A stretch of 64,000 bases of DNA from Enhydrobacter aerosaccus. Lineage in GTDB: Bacteria > Pseudomonadota > Alphaproteobacteria > Reyranellales > Reyranellaceae. Positions 51,959 through 61,029 of this stretch are shown piece by piece. Under the pieces are notes generated by a model, which was not told where the DNA came from, did not search any database, and saw nothing but the letters and a program-made list of their open reading frames with translations. The stretch covers positions 930,305 to 994,304 of the forward strand of contig NZ_FUWJ01000002.1 in the NCBI RefSeq assembly GCF_900167455.1, in the 5' to 3' direction. The position numbers and the translations under genes are program-made. Every line of letters begins with the position of its first letter. The first letter of the stretch is position 1.

Positions 51959-52618
51959 ATGATCGACAGCGACAGGAGCGATGCCGAGCGGTTCATCCTG
52001 CACGGCAGCTTTACGTCGAGCTCGACCTACAAGCCGATGCTGTTTCTCGCCCTTTCCGGACTCCCCTTCTCGTTTCGCACCGTCAATCTCAAGAAGGGCG
52101 TGCAGAAGGAAGCGCCGCACCTGGCTCTCAGCCGTTACGGCCAGGTGCCCGTGCTGCAGCACCGCGGGCTCACTCTGGTGATGTCGAACGTGATCCTCGA
52201 CTATCTCGCCCGGACCACCGGCAGGTTCGAGGGAAGTACCGAGCAGGAGCGCATCAATGCCCGCGAGTGGTTGTCCTGGGAGAATGACGCCATCACCAAT
52301 GTCGCCCGGGTCCGCCATTTCGCCCGCTTTCGTCCCGACGTCGAACCGCCCATCGTGAACTTCTTCAGACCGCAGGCGGAGGCGGCACTCGATCTGATCG
52401 ACCGCTGGCTGGACGGCCGACAATGGCTGGTGGGGGAGCATTGCACCATCGCGGATGTCGGCTGCTGGGGCCGCATGGTGTTCATGGCCGAGGGCGGCAT
52501 GTCCCTCGACCGACGCCCCAATGCCAGGGCGTGGCGCGACCGGCTGATGGCCCTGCCGGGCTTCGCTCTGCCCTACGATCTGATCCCCCAGAAGGACGCC
52601 GAATTCTCCGGCCAGTGA
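51959..52618 (+). CDS. Glutathione S-transferase family protein
   Basis: 219 residues from the ATG at 51959, with AAGGAGGA five bases upstream. The thioredoxin-like domain (about 10-85) contains LHGSFTSSSTYKPML and QVPVLQHRGLTLVMSNVILDYLA (cis-Pro and Ser of the G-site). The helical domain has WLVGEHCTIADVGCWGRM, the N-capping/hydrophobic staple motif. It is of the bacterial GST type with an unknown electrophile. It converges on tamB, with seven bases between the stops. Confidence 0.88.
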   Translation: MIDSDRSDAERFILHGSFTSSSTYKPMLFLALSGLPFSFRTVNLKKGVQKEAPHLALSRYGQVPVLQHRGLTLVMSNVILDYLARTTGRFEGSTEQERINAREWLSWENDAITNVARVRHFARFRPDVEPPIVNFFRPQAEAALDLIDRWLDGRQWLVGEHCTIADVGCWGRMVFMAEGGMSLDRRPNARAWRDRLMALPGFALPYDLIPQKDAEFSGQ

Positions 52619-52625
52619 ATTCGGC

Positions 52626-55600
52626 TCAGTAATCCCATTCCATCTTGGCACCGATCCGGTCGTTGGAATCGGTGCCGATCGCGCCCTCGATCTTGGTGTG
52701 CGGCAGGACTTCGATCTCGACCACGCCGCGCGTGGAGTTGTCGCTCGCGCCTTGCTGGGCGCCGACATAGACGCCCGGCGCCACGTAGCGGCCGCCCTGC
52801 AACGACGGCGCGCTGGAGGTCGCCCCGGTCGTGGCGTTGGTGGTCGAGCTCTGGTTGATCGACAGCTGATCGAGGCCGAGGCCGCGGCGCAGGCGGGTAA
52901 AGAAGCCGCCGCCCATGGGCGAGCCGCCGGTCAGCTCGCCCAGCGCTTGTGCGGCCGTCAGCAGCTCGAACGGACTTAGCGTCGAGCTGGGTTTGCCGAA
53001 CAGCAACATGGCCATGGCCTCGTCCTGCGGCAGGGACGGCGACGAGGTCACCGAGATCTTCGGCGCCCGCGGCGTGCCGGTGATATCGATCTCGATGGTC
53101 GTGGATTGCACCGTCGTCGTTGCCGCGAAGTCGAGCGCCGGATCGATGGTGTTGGCATTCTCCAACCAGACATTGCCGCGCGTGAAGGTGAGCTGGCGGC
53201 CTAGCAGGTTGAAGGTGCCGCGGCGCAGCGACAGCGCACCCAGCACCGTTGGCTTGGATGGATCGCCGGTCACGGTGAATTGGCCGCCAACCTCCGCATT
53301 GAGCCCACGGCCGCGCACGAACACGGCGCTCGGCGCGGAGATATTGAGGGCGAGGCGCACGCTGGGTGAGGCGGACTCCGCAGGGGGACCAGCGGCAAGC
53401 GATGTCGGCGCTTGCGGGCTCGAAGCCGCAGCCGGCGAACCGCCATAGATCTCGCGAACCTCGATGGTGGGAAAGTTGCCGCCGCCGCTGCCACCAATGC
53501 CAATATCGGCACGGTCGATCTTGACCGGACCCGAGATGGTAAAGCCGTTCAGCGTCGAGCCCGCGATCTTGAGATTGCTCGACACCGCGGCGATGAGGTC
53601 AGGGCGGTTTGCCACCAGTGCCTGCTGGGAGCCAACAGTGAGGTCGGTGGGGAAGCCCTCGGCAGGATCGAGACGCACCGTGCCACTGCCGGAGAAGGTA
53701 CCGTTGCGCGCAGTCTGGAAGCTCAGGCTCTGCAGCAGCAGAGTGTCGCCCTGCAGGACCAGATTAGCCTGGCCGTTGCTCAGCCGCAGCCCGCTGGCCG
53801 GCAAGGCCACGGCACCGCCGCTGAGCGTCATCGTGCCCGATCCGTTGAGGGAGGAGCCGTTGGTCGTCAGGCTGAGATTGGGGCTGAGGGTACCAGCGAC
53901 ATTGCGCAGGCTATTGCCCAGGACCGGCCCGAACGGCGCGAGATCCATCGAACCGGTGACGGCGACGGTTGCCGCCAATGGGACGTTGCCTTGGGGAATG
54001 GTGGCATTGCCCTTGAAGGCGAGATGCGTACGGCCACCGGCGGTGACGGAGGCGTCGAAGGTGGCCCGTCGATCCATCACAGCCGCCGTGCCGCGCAAGG
54101 CGAGCGAGGGCACCAGCGCCATCTCAGGCAGTTTCAGCCGCAGGCCGTCAGCGCTGTATGTGGCGTCGATCCGCGGATTGGCGAGCGCTCCCGTCGCATG
54201 CATGCGCGCCTGAAGCGTGCCCTCGACACCGGTGCCGGGCGCGAAGGCCTCGAGCAATGACAGCGGCAGGGCGGCGATGTCGACCGTCAGGTCGCTCGCC
54301 GCCTCGTCGACGGTGCCGCCCACCGTCAGGCGACCACCGCCCAGCCGCAACGACGCCGGCTGGATCGTCACGCGTGGCCCCGCGACCGTAACCTGGGTCG
54401 GAGCATTCAGGGCGACCGGAATGTTCTGATAGCGCGCGTCGAGGCGCTGGAGGGCGATGCGAATCGCCTCGGCCGTCGCCTCTACCTTGGCGGCGACATT
54501 GGCACTGGTGGTGGGGCCGCCGACCTGGAGCGCGATATCGTAGGCGCTGCGATCGCCCTTGATAGTGGCATTGGCTTGGCTGAGACCGGAAACACCGGAA
54601 AGGCCACTGGCCTTGATCGTCGCTTCACCCGCCGCGCGTCCAAGCGGATCGCCGACGGTCGCGTCGAGTTGGAGTGCAGCCACCCCCGTGGAGCCGGCGC
54701 GCAGCCGGTCGCCCCGCAGGGCGGCGACGACCTTGCCGCCCGGTACCTCCGAGCCGGTGGTCACATCCAGCGCGATGGCTCCGGCGAGCGGCGTGCCAAC
54801 CAGCGGCGCCAGATCCTCGAGCCGCGCCATCTTGAGGTGGCCGCTGCCCGTCGCGCCGCCAGGCGTGATCTCCAGGTTGGCGACATCGATCGACGCGCTG
54901 GCCCAGCTGCCCTGCACGGATGGGACATGAATGCCGCCGTCGCCGGTGCGCGAGAAGTCACCCGCCAGCGACAGCGGCTGGTTGGCGAGATCACCGTTGG
55001 CCTTCACGCTGCCGCGCGCCGCCGCGCCGTCGAGCGAACCATCGAGCACAAGGGCAAGTCGCTGCGAGGTCAAGGTTCCGCGCCGCAGGTCGTTCAGGTC
55101 CAACGCGACATGCAGGTCGCCGCCGGACGGCTTGAGCGTCACCTTGGCTTTAGCCGAAGCAGCCCCGGTTACATCCTGCTGCAGGGTGGCAAGGCGAGGC
55201 AGGTCGAGCGTGAGAGCGAGATCGCCGGTGCGGTCCTTGCCGCTGCCCGACAGGCCGAGCGTCAGGTCCTGGCTCGCCACCCGCACCGCATCGAGCTGCC
55301 AGGCACCGTCGCGCTGCAAAGCCCCGCCGCCGCTCAGGCGCAGGGTCTGGTGCTGCAGATCGGGCGGCATACCCGGCAGGCTGAGATTGTCGACATGGCC
55401 TTGCCACTGCACACGCTCGGCTTCGCGCTTGTGCGACAGGGTCAGCTCGATCTGTCCGGCACCGCCCAGCGCCAGGCCTGCCAGCGAGGAGAAAGAAGAC
55501 AGGCTGGGCAGATCGACGGTCATCCGGCCGTCCGCCGCTTCCGTCGAGGGCAGATAAGTGGCATTGCCCTTGAGACCGATCAGTGGCGACGATGCTTCGA

Positions 55601-56867
55601 GCGACTGCACCACGAGTCGACCATCGGCTTGCACGCCGAGCTTGAGCGCGAGGTCGACATGCTGCGGCGGCATGCCATCGCCCAACAGCGCTTTCGCCTG
55701 CAGATCGTCGACAGAGGCCGTGAGAGTCGCATTGCCCTGGGGATGCGTGCCGAGGCCTGCCAGGTCCGCCGTCATGTCAGCTTGCAAATGCTGCCAATCG
55801 ATCCCACCAGTCAGGTCCGCGAGCGCCCCTGCCTGGTCGGTCTGCAGCTTGGCTGTTGCCTGAAGGCGGTCGCTGTTCGGTTCGTAGTGCGCGGTGGCAT
55901 CGATCTTCGCCGGCCCGACGGTCAGAGCAAGCGCGCGCACATCGAGGACATTGGACGGAGCGAGAACCGCCTCGCCCTTGAGTGTCGCCGGCTGGCGCAG
56001 GAGCCGAGCCACCGGCGAGTCGGGCAGGCCGGGTGCGACAGCGGAGAGATCGAGCGCGATCGCCGTTGACTGCCCATCGGGCTGCCAGCGCACGGTGCCG
56101 GCCGAATGCGCTGCATCACCCGCCGCGACGTTCAACTCGGCAGTGCCGGCGCGGCGATCGCCCTTGGCGACGAGTTTCGCCGAGACGCGCTCGAGGTCGG
56201 GCCGGCCGATCAGCGCCGCGACCACACCGCCCGGCGTCGACTCCTCGGCCGAGATCTGACCGTCGATGCTGAAAGGGTCGAGGTCGAAGCCGAAGTTGGC
56301 GGAAACTTCCGCCTTCGGCCCGTCGGTGCGGCTCATGCCGAGTTCGAGATGACTCTGCGACCGATCGGCGGCGAGAAGCCCGGCGGCATGCAACGTCCAA
56401 TGAGAGTCGACGCCGCCGGCCAGGGGCGCGCCGACATGGAGATCGTCGACCGCCAGACGGTCAAGCCGGATGCCAACCGGCAGCGTGATGCCGCTACTGG
56501 GGCTCGACGACGAAGGTGTTTGGCTGGCGGCCGGTGCGCGCAGGACATCGATGCGGCGCGCTGAAATCTCCTCGATCCTGAGCCTGCCGCTCAGCAACGA
56601 CAGGAATGACCAGCGCAGCCGTGCATCCTCGAGATCGAGCCAAGTACCCTCGCGATCGGCGAGGGAGACTTTTGCGATGCCAAGATCAGTCGGCACCCAC
56701 CCGCTCAGTCCCGTTACCTCGATCCTGGAATCGGCTGAGGACGCTATCGATGAAATCAGGCTCGCCAGCAGACGCTTGCCGGGCGCGGTCTGCAGACCGG
56801 CAAACAGGAGCGCAAGCACTCCGATCACGATGCTTACCGTCCAGCCGAGGATCCGAATCGCACGCAT
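52626..56867 (-). CDS. tamB: TamB, inner-membrane component of the translocation and assembly module
   Basis: 1413 residues. An N-terminal membrane anchor (about 7-27) is followed by a very long, low-complexity beta-helical region spanning the periplasm and a C-terminal DUF490 domain. The last 250 residues include RRGTFNLLGRQLTFTRGNVWLEN, ALDFAATTTVQSTTIEIDITG, QDEAMAMLLFGKPSS and the terminal RIGAKMEWDY. TamB works with TamA and transports lipids or outer-membrane proteins. The start codon overlaps the tamA stop by one base. Length and order are typical. Confidence 0.94.
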   Translation of the reverse strand: MRAIRILGWTVSIVIGVLALLFAGLQTAPGKRLLASLISSIASSADSRIEVTGLSGWVPTDLGIAKVSLADREGTWLDLEDARLRWSFLSLLSGRLRIEEISARRIDVLRAPAASQTPSSSSPSSGITLPVGIRLDRLAVDDLHVGAPLAGGVDSHWTLHAAGLLAADRSQSHLELGMSRTDGPKAEVSANFGFDLDPFSIDGQISAEESTPGGVVAALIGRPDLERVSAKLVAKGDRRAGTAELNVAAGDAAHSAGTVRWQPDGQSTAIALDLSAVAPGLPDSPVARLLRQPATLKGEAVLAPSNVLDVRALALTVGPAKIDATAHYEPNSDRLQATAKLQTDQAGALADLTGGIDWQHLQADMTADLAGLGTHPQGNATLTASVDDLQAKALLGDGMPPQHVDLALKLGVQADGRLVVQSLEASSPLIGLKGNATYLPSTEAADGRMTVDLPSLSSFSSLAGLALGGAGQIELTLSHKREAERVQWQGHVDNLSLPGMPPDLQHQTLRLSGGGALQRDGAWQLDAVRVASQDLTLGLSGSGKDRTGDLALTLDLPRLATLQQDVTGAASAKAKVTLKPSGGDLHVALDLNDLRRGTLTSQRLALVLDGSLDGAAARGSVKANGDLANQPLSLAGDFSRTGDGGIHVPSVQGSWASASIDVANLEITPGGATGSGHLKMARLEDLAPLVGTPLAGAIALDVTTGSEVPGGKVVAALRGDRLRAGSTGVAALQLDATVGDPLGRAAGEATIKASGLSGVSGLSQANATIKGDRSAYDIALQVGGPTTSANVAAKVEATAEAIRIALQRLDARYQNIPVALNAPTQVTVAGPRVTIQPASLRLGGGRLTVGGTVDEAASDLTVDIAALPLSLLEAFAPGTGVEGTLQARMHATGALANPRIDATYSADGLRLKLPEMALVPSLALRGTAAVMDRRATFDASVTAGGRTHLAFKGNATIPQGNVPLAATVAVTGSMDLAPFGPVLGNSLRNVAGTLSPNLSLTTNGSSLNGSGTMTLSGGAVALPASGLRLSNGQANLVLQGDTLLLQSLSFQTARNGTFSGSGTVRLDPAEGFPTDLTVGSQQALVANRPDLIAAVSSNLKIAGSTLNGFTISGPVKIDRADIGIGGSGGGNFPTIEVREIYGGSPAAASSPQAPTSLAAGPPAESASPSVRLALNISAPSAVFVRGRGLNAEVGGQFTVTGDPSKPTVLGALSLRRGTFNLLGRQLTFTRGNVWLENANTIDPALDFAATTTVQSTTIEIDITGTPRAPKISVTSSPSLPQDEAMAMLLFGKPSSTLSPFELLTAAQALGELTGGSPMGGGFFTRLRRGLGLDQLSINQSSTTNATTGATSSAPSLQGGRYVAPGVYVGAQQGASDNSTRGVVEIEVLPHTKIEGAIGTDSNDRIGAKMEWDY

Positions 56868-58756
56868 CAGAAGGCCTGCCCGATGCTGACATAGACTCCG
56901 AATGGCGCATCACCCTGCCGCTTGTTGAGCGGCAGGCCGACATCGAGCCGCAACGGCCCGAAGCCCGTATAATAGCGTACACCTACGCCGGTTCCGATGC
57001 GCGGGAACATCTGACTGAAATTGGGCAAGGTATTGGTATAGGCGCCGCCGGCATCGACGAAGACGACCGCGCCTAAAGACTCGCCAAACCGTTGGCGGAA
57101 TTCGAGGCTGGCCTCGACCAGGCTCGCGCCGCCGATCGGATTGTTATAGGCATCGCGCGGTCCCGCCGACTGATAGGTGAAACCTCGGATCGAGCCGCCG
57201 CCGCCGGCATAGAATTGCTTGTCCGGTGGTATCGCGACGTTGTGGCCACCGGGAATGCTGCCGAAGGCAGCGCGCGAGGCGACCACGCTGCGGCCATCGC
57301 CGCTGACATCCAGATAGGTGGTGCCGACCAGCTTGGCGATCGCGAACAGATCGTCGCTGTGATTGAGATCAGCGTAGGGCGACACGTTCAGCACCAGCCG
57401 GTAGCCGCGCGTCGGATCGAGATCGCTATTGGACTCGTTGAGGCTGGCCATTAGCGGCACGCCGAACAGCTTGTAGTAGGAGGTAAGGCCGTACTGGGTG
57501 ATCTGGGAGGCCTCGATGCTCAAGCCGGCGGACACACGCCAATGCGGCGACAGCACACGATTGAGACCGACTGCCAACGACGCACCGTTACGGGTATAGG
57601 CAGGATAAACATCCCGTGACGCCAGCGCCGTCGCTGTCGCATCCTGACCCGCGATCCACCAGTCCGGCTTCAGGAAGTCGGCCTTGAAGCCATAGCCAAG
57701 ATCGGACGGGATGGCACCCTGGCCGATATGGTTCACCAGCGCCGATAGTCGCAGGCTTTCGGCTTCTCCAAACAGGTTGCGATGCAACCATGACACGTTG
57801 GCGCCTGCGCCGAGGATCGTTTCGTAGCTGACGCCGAAACCGATGGTGCGCGGCAAGCGATCCTGGAGGTCGACGTCGATCGGAAGCTCGCCCTTGTCGT
57901 TCAGCGCAGTAGCTTGCTTGATGCGGATGGCGCTGAAGACACCGAGCGCGTTGAGCCGGTCGCGCAGAGCGCTCACCTTGTCGGGCGCATAGGGCTGGCC
58001 CGCCTTGAAGGGCACGCGCTTCTGCAGATAGGTCGTATCGACCTTCTCGGTGCCGGAGAAATGGACCGGTCCCATCTTGGCCTCGGGACCAGGCTGCACG
58101 TAGTAGGTGACATAGGCGAGGCGCGTGGCGTGATCGATTACGACCTCTCGTCGTGCGACCTTGGCGAGCGCGTAGCCATGCTCGCGCACCTGATCGAGAA
58201 TCTGGTTTTCGGCATTGATGATGGTGGCCGCATCGGCCGGCTGGCCCGGCTTCAGCGCCAGCTTGCTGCGGTCGAGACCAGGATAGTCGACGACCTCCTT
58301 CGGCCCATCGATGTTCAGGCTCTCGACCCGATAGATCGGCCCGGTCGCGACATTGAATGCGAAGTTTATGTCAGCGGAGTCCGGCTGGTTCTCGATGGCA
58401 TCGAGCGCCGAAGCGTCCTCGATCGGCCGGTTGTCCACGGTCGCGATGACGCGCGAATCATAGAAACCTCGCGAGCGCAGGGCCGAAGCGATGCTCGAAC
58501 GCCGGGCCTGCGCGCCCTGTAACAGGGCCAGCGCGTCACCGGAGAGGGGCTGGTCCTTGTCGAGGTCGGCGGAAAGCTGCTTCAGTTCGTCGGTCATGCG
58601 CTCGTCCCCCACGATGGTGAGGGAGATGTGCCCCGTCCGCGCATAGGCGCCGCCACAGGCCATCAGTCCCATGACGACGATGGGGGTGATGCGGCCGATC
58701 CAGAGTGTTCCGGTTCGCCGTCGCAGGAGGATGTTCTTCAGGATGCCGGCGAACAT
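56867..58756 (-). CDS. tamA: TamA-like outer membrane assembly protein
   Basis: 629 residues from the ATG at 58756; the longer in-frame start overlaps the preceding S58 peptidase gene and adds a basic stretch. A signal peptide-like segment (about 20-40, VVMGLMACGGAYA) precedes three POTRA domains (about 45-300) and the C-terminal 16-strand barrel (about 310-629). Barrel marks are GGGGSIRGFTYQSAG and the final FGPLRLDVGLPLNKR. It pairs with TamB in the outer membrane. The peptidase stop lies 44 bases upstream. Confidence 0.93.
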   Translation of the reverse strand: MFAGILKNILLRRRTGTLWIGRITPIVVMGLMACGGAYARTGHISLTIVGDERMTDELKQLSADLDKDQPLSGDALALLQGAQARRSSIASALRSRGFYDSRVIATVDNRPIEDASALDAIENQPDSADINFAFNVATGPIYRVESLNIDGPKEVVDYPGLDRSKLALKPGQPADAATIINAENQILDQVREHGYALAKVARREVVIDHATRLAYVTYYVQPGPEAKMGPVHFSGTEKVDTTYLQKRVPFKAGQPYAPDKVSALRDRLNALGVFSAIRIKQATALNDKGELPIDVDLQDRLPRTIGFGVSYETILGAGANVSWLHRNLFGEAESLRLSALVNHIGQGAIPSDLGYGFKADFLKPDWWIAGQDATATALASRDVYPAYTRNGASLAVGLNRVLSPHWRVSAGLSIEASQITQYGLTSYYKLFGVPLMASLNESNSDLDPTRGYRLVLNVSPYADLNHSDDLFAIAKLVGTTYLDVSGDGRSVVASRAAFGSIPGGHNVAIPPDKQFYAGGGGSIRGFTYQSAGPRDAYNNPIGGASLVEASLEFRQRFGESLGAVVFVDAGGAYTNTLPNFSQMFPRIGTGVGVRYYTGFGPLRLDVGLPLNKRQGDAPFGVYVSIGQAF

Positions 58757-58800
58757 AGCAACAGTATGGGACCCTAACGCCTGACGAACCGACAGGATGC

Positions 58801-59835
58801 TTATATCCGGCCGGCGAATACGTCCTTCCAACTGCGTACCGCCCCAAGGCTCGCTGCGTGGTAGACACCGCGCGCCACAGCACGCGCCAGGCAATCCGCC
58901 GCCAGCGTGCCGACTTCCCCAAGCATCAGCGGATCAACCCCGATGTCGTGACGACCGGTGGCGATCGCGAACACGGTATCACCATCGTGCGGCGTATGGA
59001 CAGGCCGAATTGAACGCGCCAAGCCATCCTGCGCCATCATCGCAATGCGATGGGCAGCACCCTTGTCGAGCCGGGCGTTGGTGGCGACGACCGCAATGGT
59101 GGTGTTGCCGCGGGGATCGTGACGGGCCGCAGCAGCGGAATCCGGCACAACATCTTCCCGCCTGTGTGACACGGCAAGCTCAAGCGTGTGCGGTGGCGGC
59201 GGCAGGCCCCCGAATTCACCCTGCTGCTCCAGTGCCCAGGCCCAGAATTGCGGCAGTCCGCCCATGGTGGTGTAGCCGCGCGCATTGACGGCGACCAGCG
59301 CACCAACCTGCAGGCCGGTCCGCGGATCGACCGCCGAGGCGCTGCCAAGTCCACCCTTGAGATTTCCAGCCTTGGCGCCCATGCCCGCACCGGCGTTACC
59401 AAGCGCGAAGTCGTGCCCCGCCTTTCCTGTCGCCGCATAGGCGAGGTCTCGATAGGGCGGCCAGTCCCAGCCCTTGTCGCCGCCATTCAACAGGTCGAAC
59501 AGGATCGCACCAGGCACAATCGGCACCACGGTGTCGGCGATGGCCATGCCGCGTCCACGCTCGCGCAGCCAGCGCATGACGCCATCGCATGCCGACAAGC
59601 CAAAAGCCGACCCGCCCGACAGGCACAGAGCATCGATGCGGTCCACGAGGCAGCTCGGATCGAGCAGATCGGTCTCGCGCGTACCGGGTCCGCCGCCACG
59701 CACATCGACGGAAGCCACTGCAGACGGATCGCACAACACGACTGTCACGCCGGAACGCAGCCTGTCATCCTCGGCATTGCCGACCAGAAGGCCGTCGACG
59801 TCGGTGATCAGATTACGGGAGCCAGGTTTAAACAT
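58801..59835 (-). CDS. P1/DmpA family (S58) peptidase
   Basis: 344 residues from the ATG at 59835, which overlaps the methyltransferase stop (TGATG). The self-processing junction of S58 enzymes is G243-N244-T245-T246 (RGNTTIAVVATNA), with T245 as the likely N-terminal nucleophile after cleavage. Also diagnostic are TDVDGLLVGNAE, CLSGGSAFGL, GNAGAGMGAKAG and AHRIAMMAQDGLARSI. These enzymes cleave small peptides or beta-peptides by aminopeptidase action. Its place just before tamA is unusual, and I cannot link the two functions. Confidence 0.9.
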   Translation of the reverse strand: MFKPGSRNLITDVDGLLVGNAEDDRLRSGVTVVLCDPSAVASVDVRGGGPGTRETDLLDPSCLVDRIDALCLSGGSAFGLSACDGVMRWLRERGRGMAIADTVVPIVPGAILFDLLNGGDKGWDWPPYRDLAYAATGKAGHDFALGNAGAGMGAKAGNLKGGLGSASAVDPRTGLQVGALVAVNARGYTTMGGLPQFWAWALEQQGEFGGLPPPPHTLELAVSHRREDVVPDSAAAARHDPRGNTTIAVVATNARLDKGAAHRIAMMAQDGLARSIRPVHTPHDGDTVFAIATGRHDIGVDPLMLGEVGTLAADCLARAVARGVYHAASLGAVRSWKDVFAGRI

Positions 59836-61028
59836 CAGTCGAGTTGCAGCGTCAGCGCCTTCAGGTAGGCGGTCTCGGGCAGGCTGGGATGCACCGGATG
59901 ATCGAGGGCGGCGCCCGAGCTCCGAAGGATCCGGCCGGTGCGTTCGGCATCGCGCAATCCGCGGCGCACCTGTTCGGCAAACAGGGCCGTGTCGGCGAGA
60001 TGCGAACACGACGCCACGAAGAAGAAGCCGCCGCGTGCCACCAGCGGCGCCGCCAACCGCACCAGCTTGCGGTATCCCTGCGCGCCTGTCTTGAGATCCT
60101 TGCGGCTCTTCACGAAGGCCGGCGGATCGCAGATCACGACATCGAATTTGCGCGCCGCCGTGCCGCGGAGCTTCTCCAGCGTCTCGAATGCCTCGGCCTT
60201 CTCGAAGGTCATTATCTTGTCGACACCGTTCAACTTGGCCGCCTGCCTGGCTGCATCCAGAGCGGCGGCGGAACGATCGATGCAGGTCACCGACTTCGCC
60301 CCCTCCCTCGCTGCGAGCACGCCGAAGCCGCCGCTGTAGCTGTAGACATCGAGCACGCTGGCATCCTTGGCCAGACCGGCCATGAAGCGGCGATTGTCGC
60401 GCTGGTCATAGAACCAGCCGGTCTTCTGACCACCCGACAGATCGGCCACGAAGGTAGCGCCATTCTCCGTCAGCTCAATCGGATCGACGTCCTCGCCCTT
60501 GGCGACGGTGACCTCCCGCTTCAAGCCTTCTAGCTCGCGGACAGGCGAATCGTTCTTGAGCACGATCGTCTTCGGAGACAGCTCCGCCTCGAGCGCTTCC
60601 AGCAGGATCGGCGTGAGCACATCCATGCCCGCCGTATTTACCTGCACGACCAGTGAGTCGCCGAAGCGATCGACGATCACACCCGGCAGGCCGTCTGCCT
60701 CGGCATGCATGAGCCGGTAGTAGGGAATCCCGATCAGCTTGTCGCGCAGCGCAGCGGCCTGCGCGATACGGCGACCGAAAAAGAGCGCATCGACCTTGGC
60801 TTCGGGATTCGAGGTGAGCAACCGTGCCGCGATCAGCGAATGTGGATTGAAGGTAACGAGCCCAAGCGCCTCGCCGCCCGGTGCGCGCAGGATTGCCAGC
60901 GAACCCGGCGGCAGCGCCTTGGTCTCGGCATCCATGAGGATCTCGTTCGAGAAGGCCCAGGGATGGCCGCCACGAACCCGGCGATCCTCGCCGGCGCGCA
61001 GCAACACGCTGGGCAATTTGTTGGACAC
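59835..61028 (-). CDS. Class I rRNA (cytosine-C5) methyltransferase, RlmI-like
   Basis: 397 residues starting at GTG 61028, which has AAAGGAG six bases upstream; in-frame ATGs farther upstream lie inside the ggt gene. An N-terminal PUA domain (about 1-75, VRGGHPWAFSNEI) precedes the SAM domain with LDVYSYSGGFGVLAAREGA and the catalytic-type CDPPAF motif. E. coli RlmI methylates C1962 of 23S rRNA, so the substrate is likely 23S rRNA. The start is one base after the ggt stop. Confidence 0.9.
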   Translation of the reverse strand: MSNKLPSVLLRAGEDRRVRGGHPWAFSNEILMDAETKALPPGSLAILRAPGGEALGLVTFNPHSLIAARLLTSNPEAKVDALFFGRRIAQAAALRDKLIGIPYYRLMHAEADGLPGVIVDRFGDSLVVQVNTAGMDVLTPILLEALEAELSPKTIVLKNDSPVRELEGLKREVTVAKGEDVDPIELTENGATFVADLSGGQKTGWFYDQRDNRRFMAGLAKDASVLDVYSYSGGFGVLAAREGAKSVTCIDRSAAALDAARQAAKLNGVDKIMTFEKAEAFETLEKLRGTAARKFDVVICDPPAFVKSRKDLKTGAQGYRKLVRLAAPLVARGGFFFVASCSHLADTALFAEQVRRGLRDAERTGRILRSSGAALDHPVHPSLPETAYLKALTLQLD

Positions 61029-61029
61029 G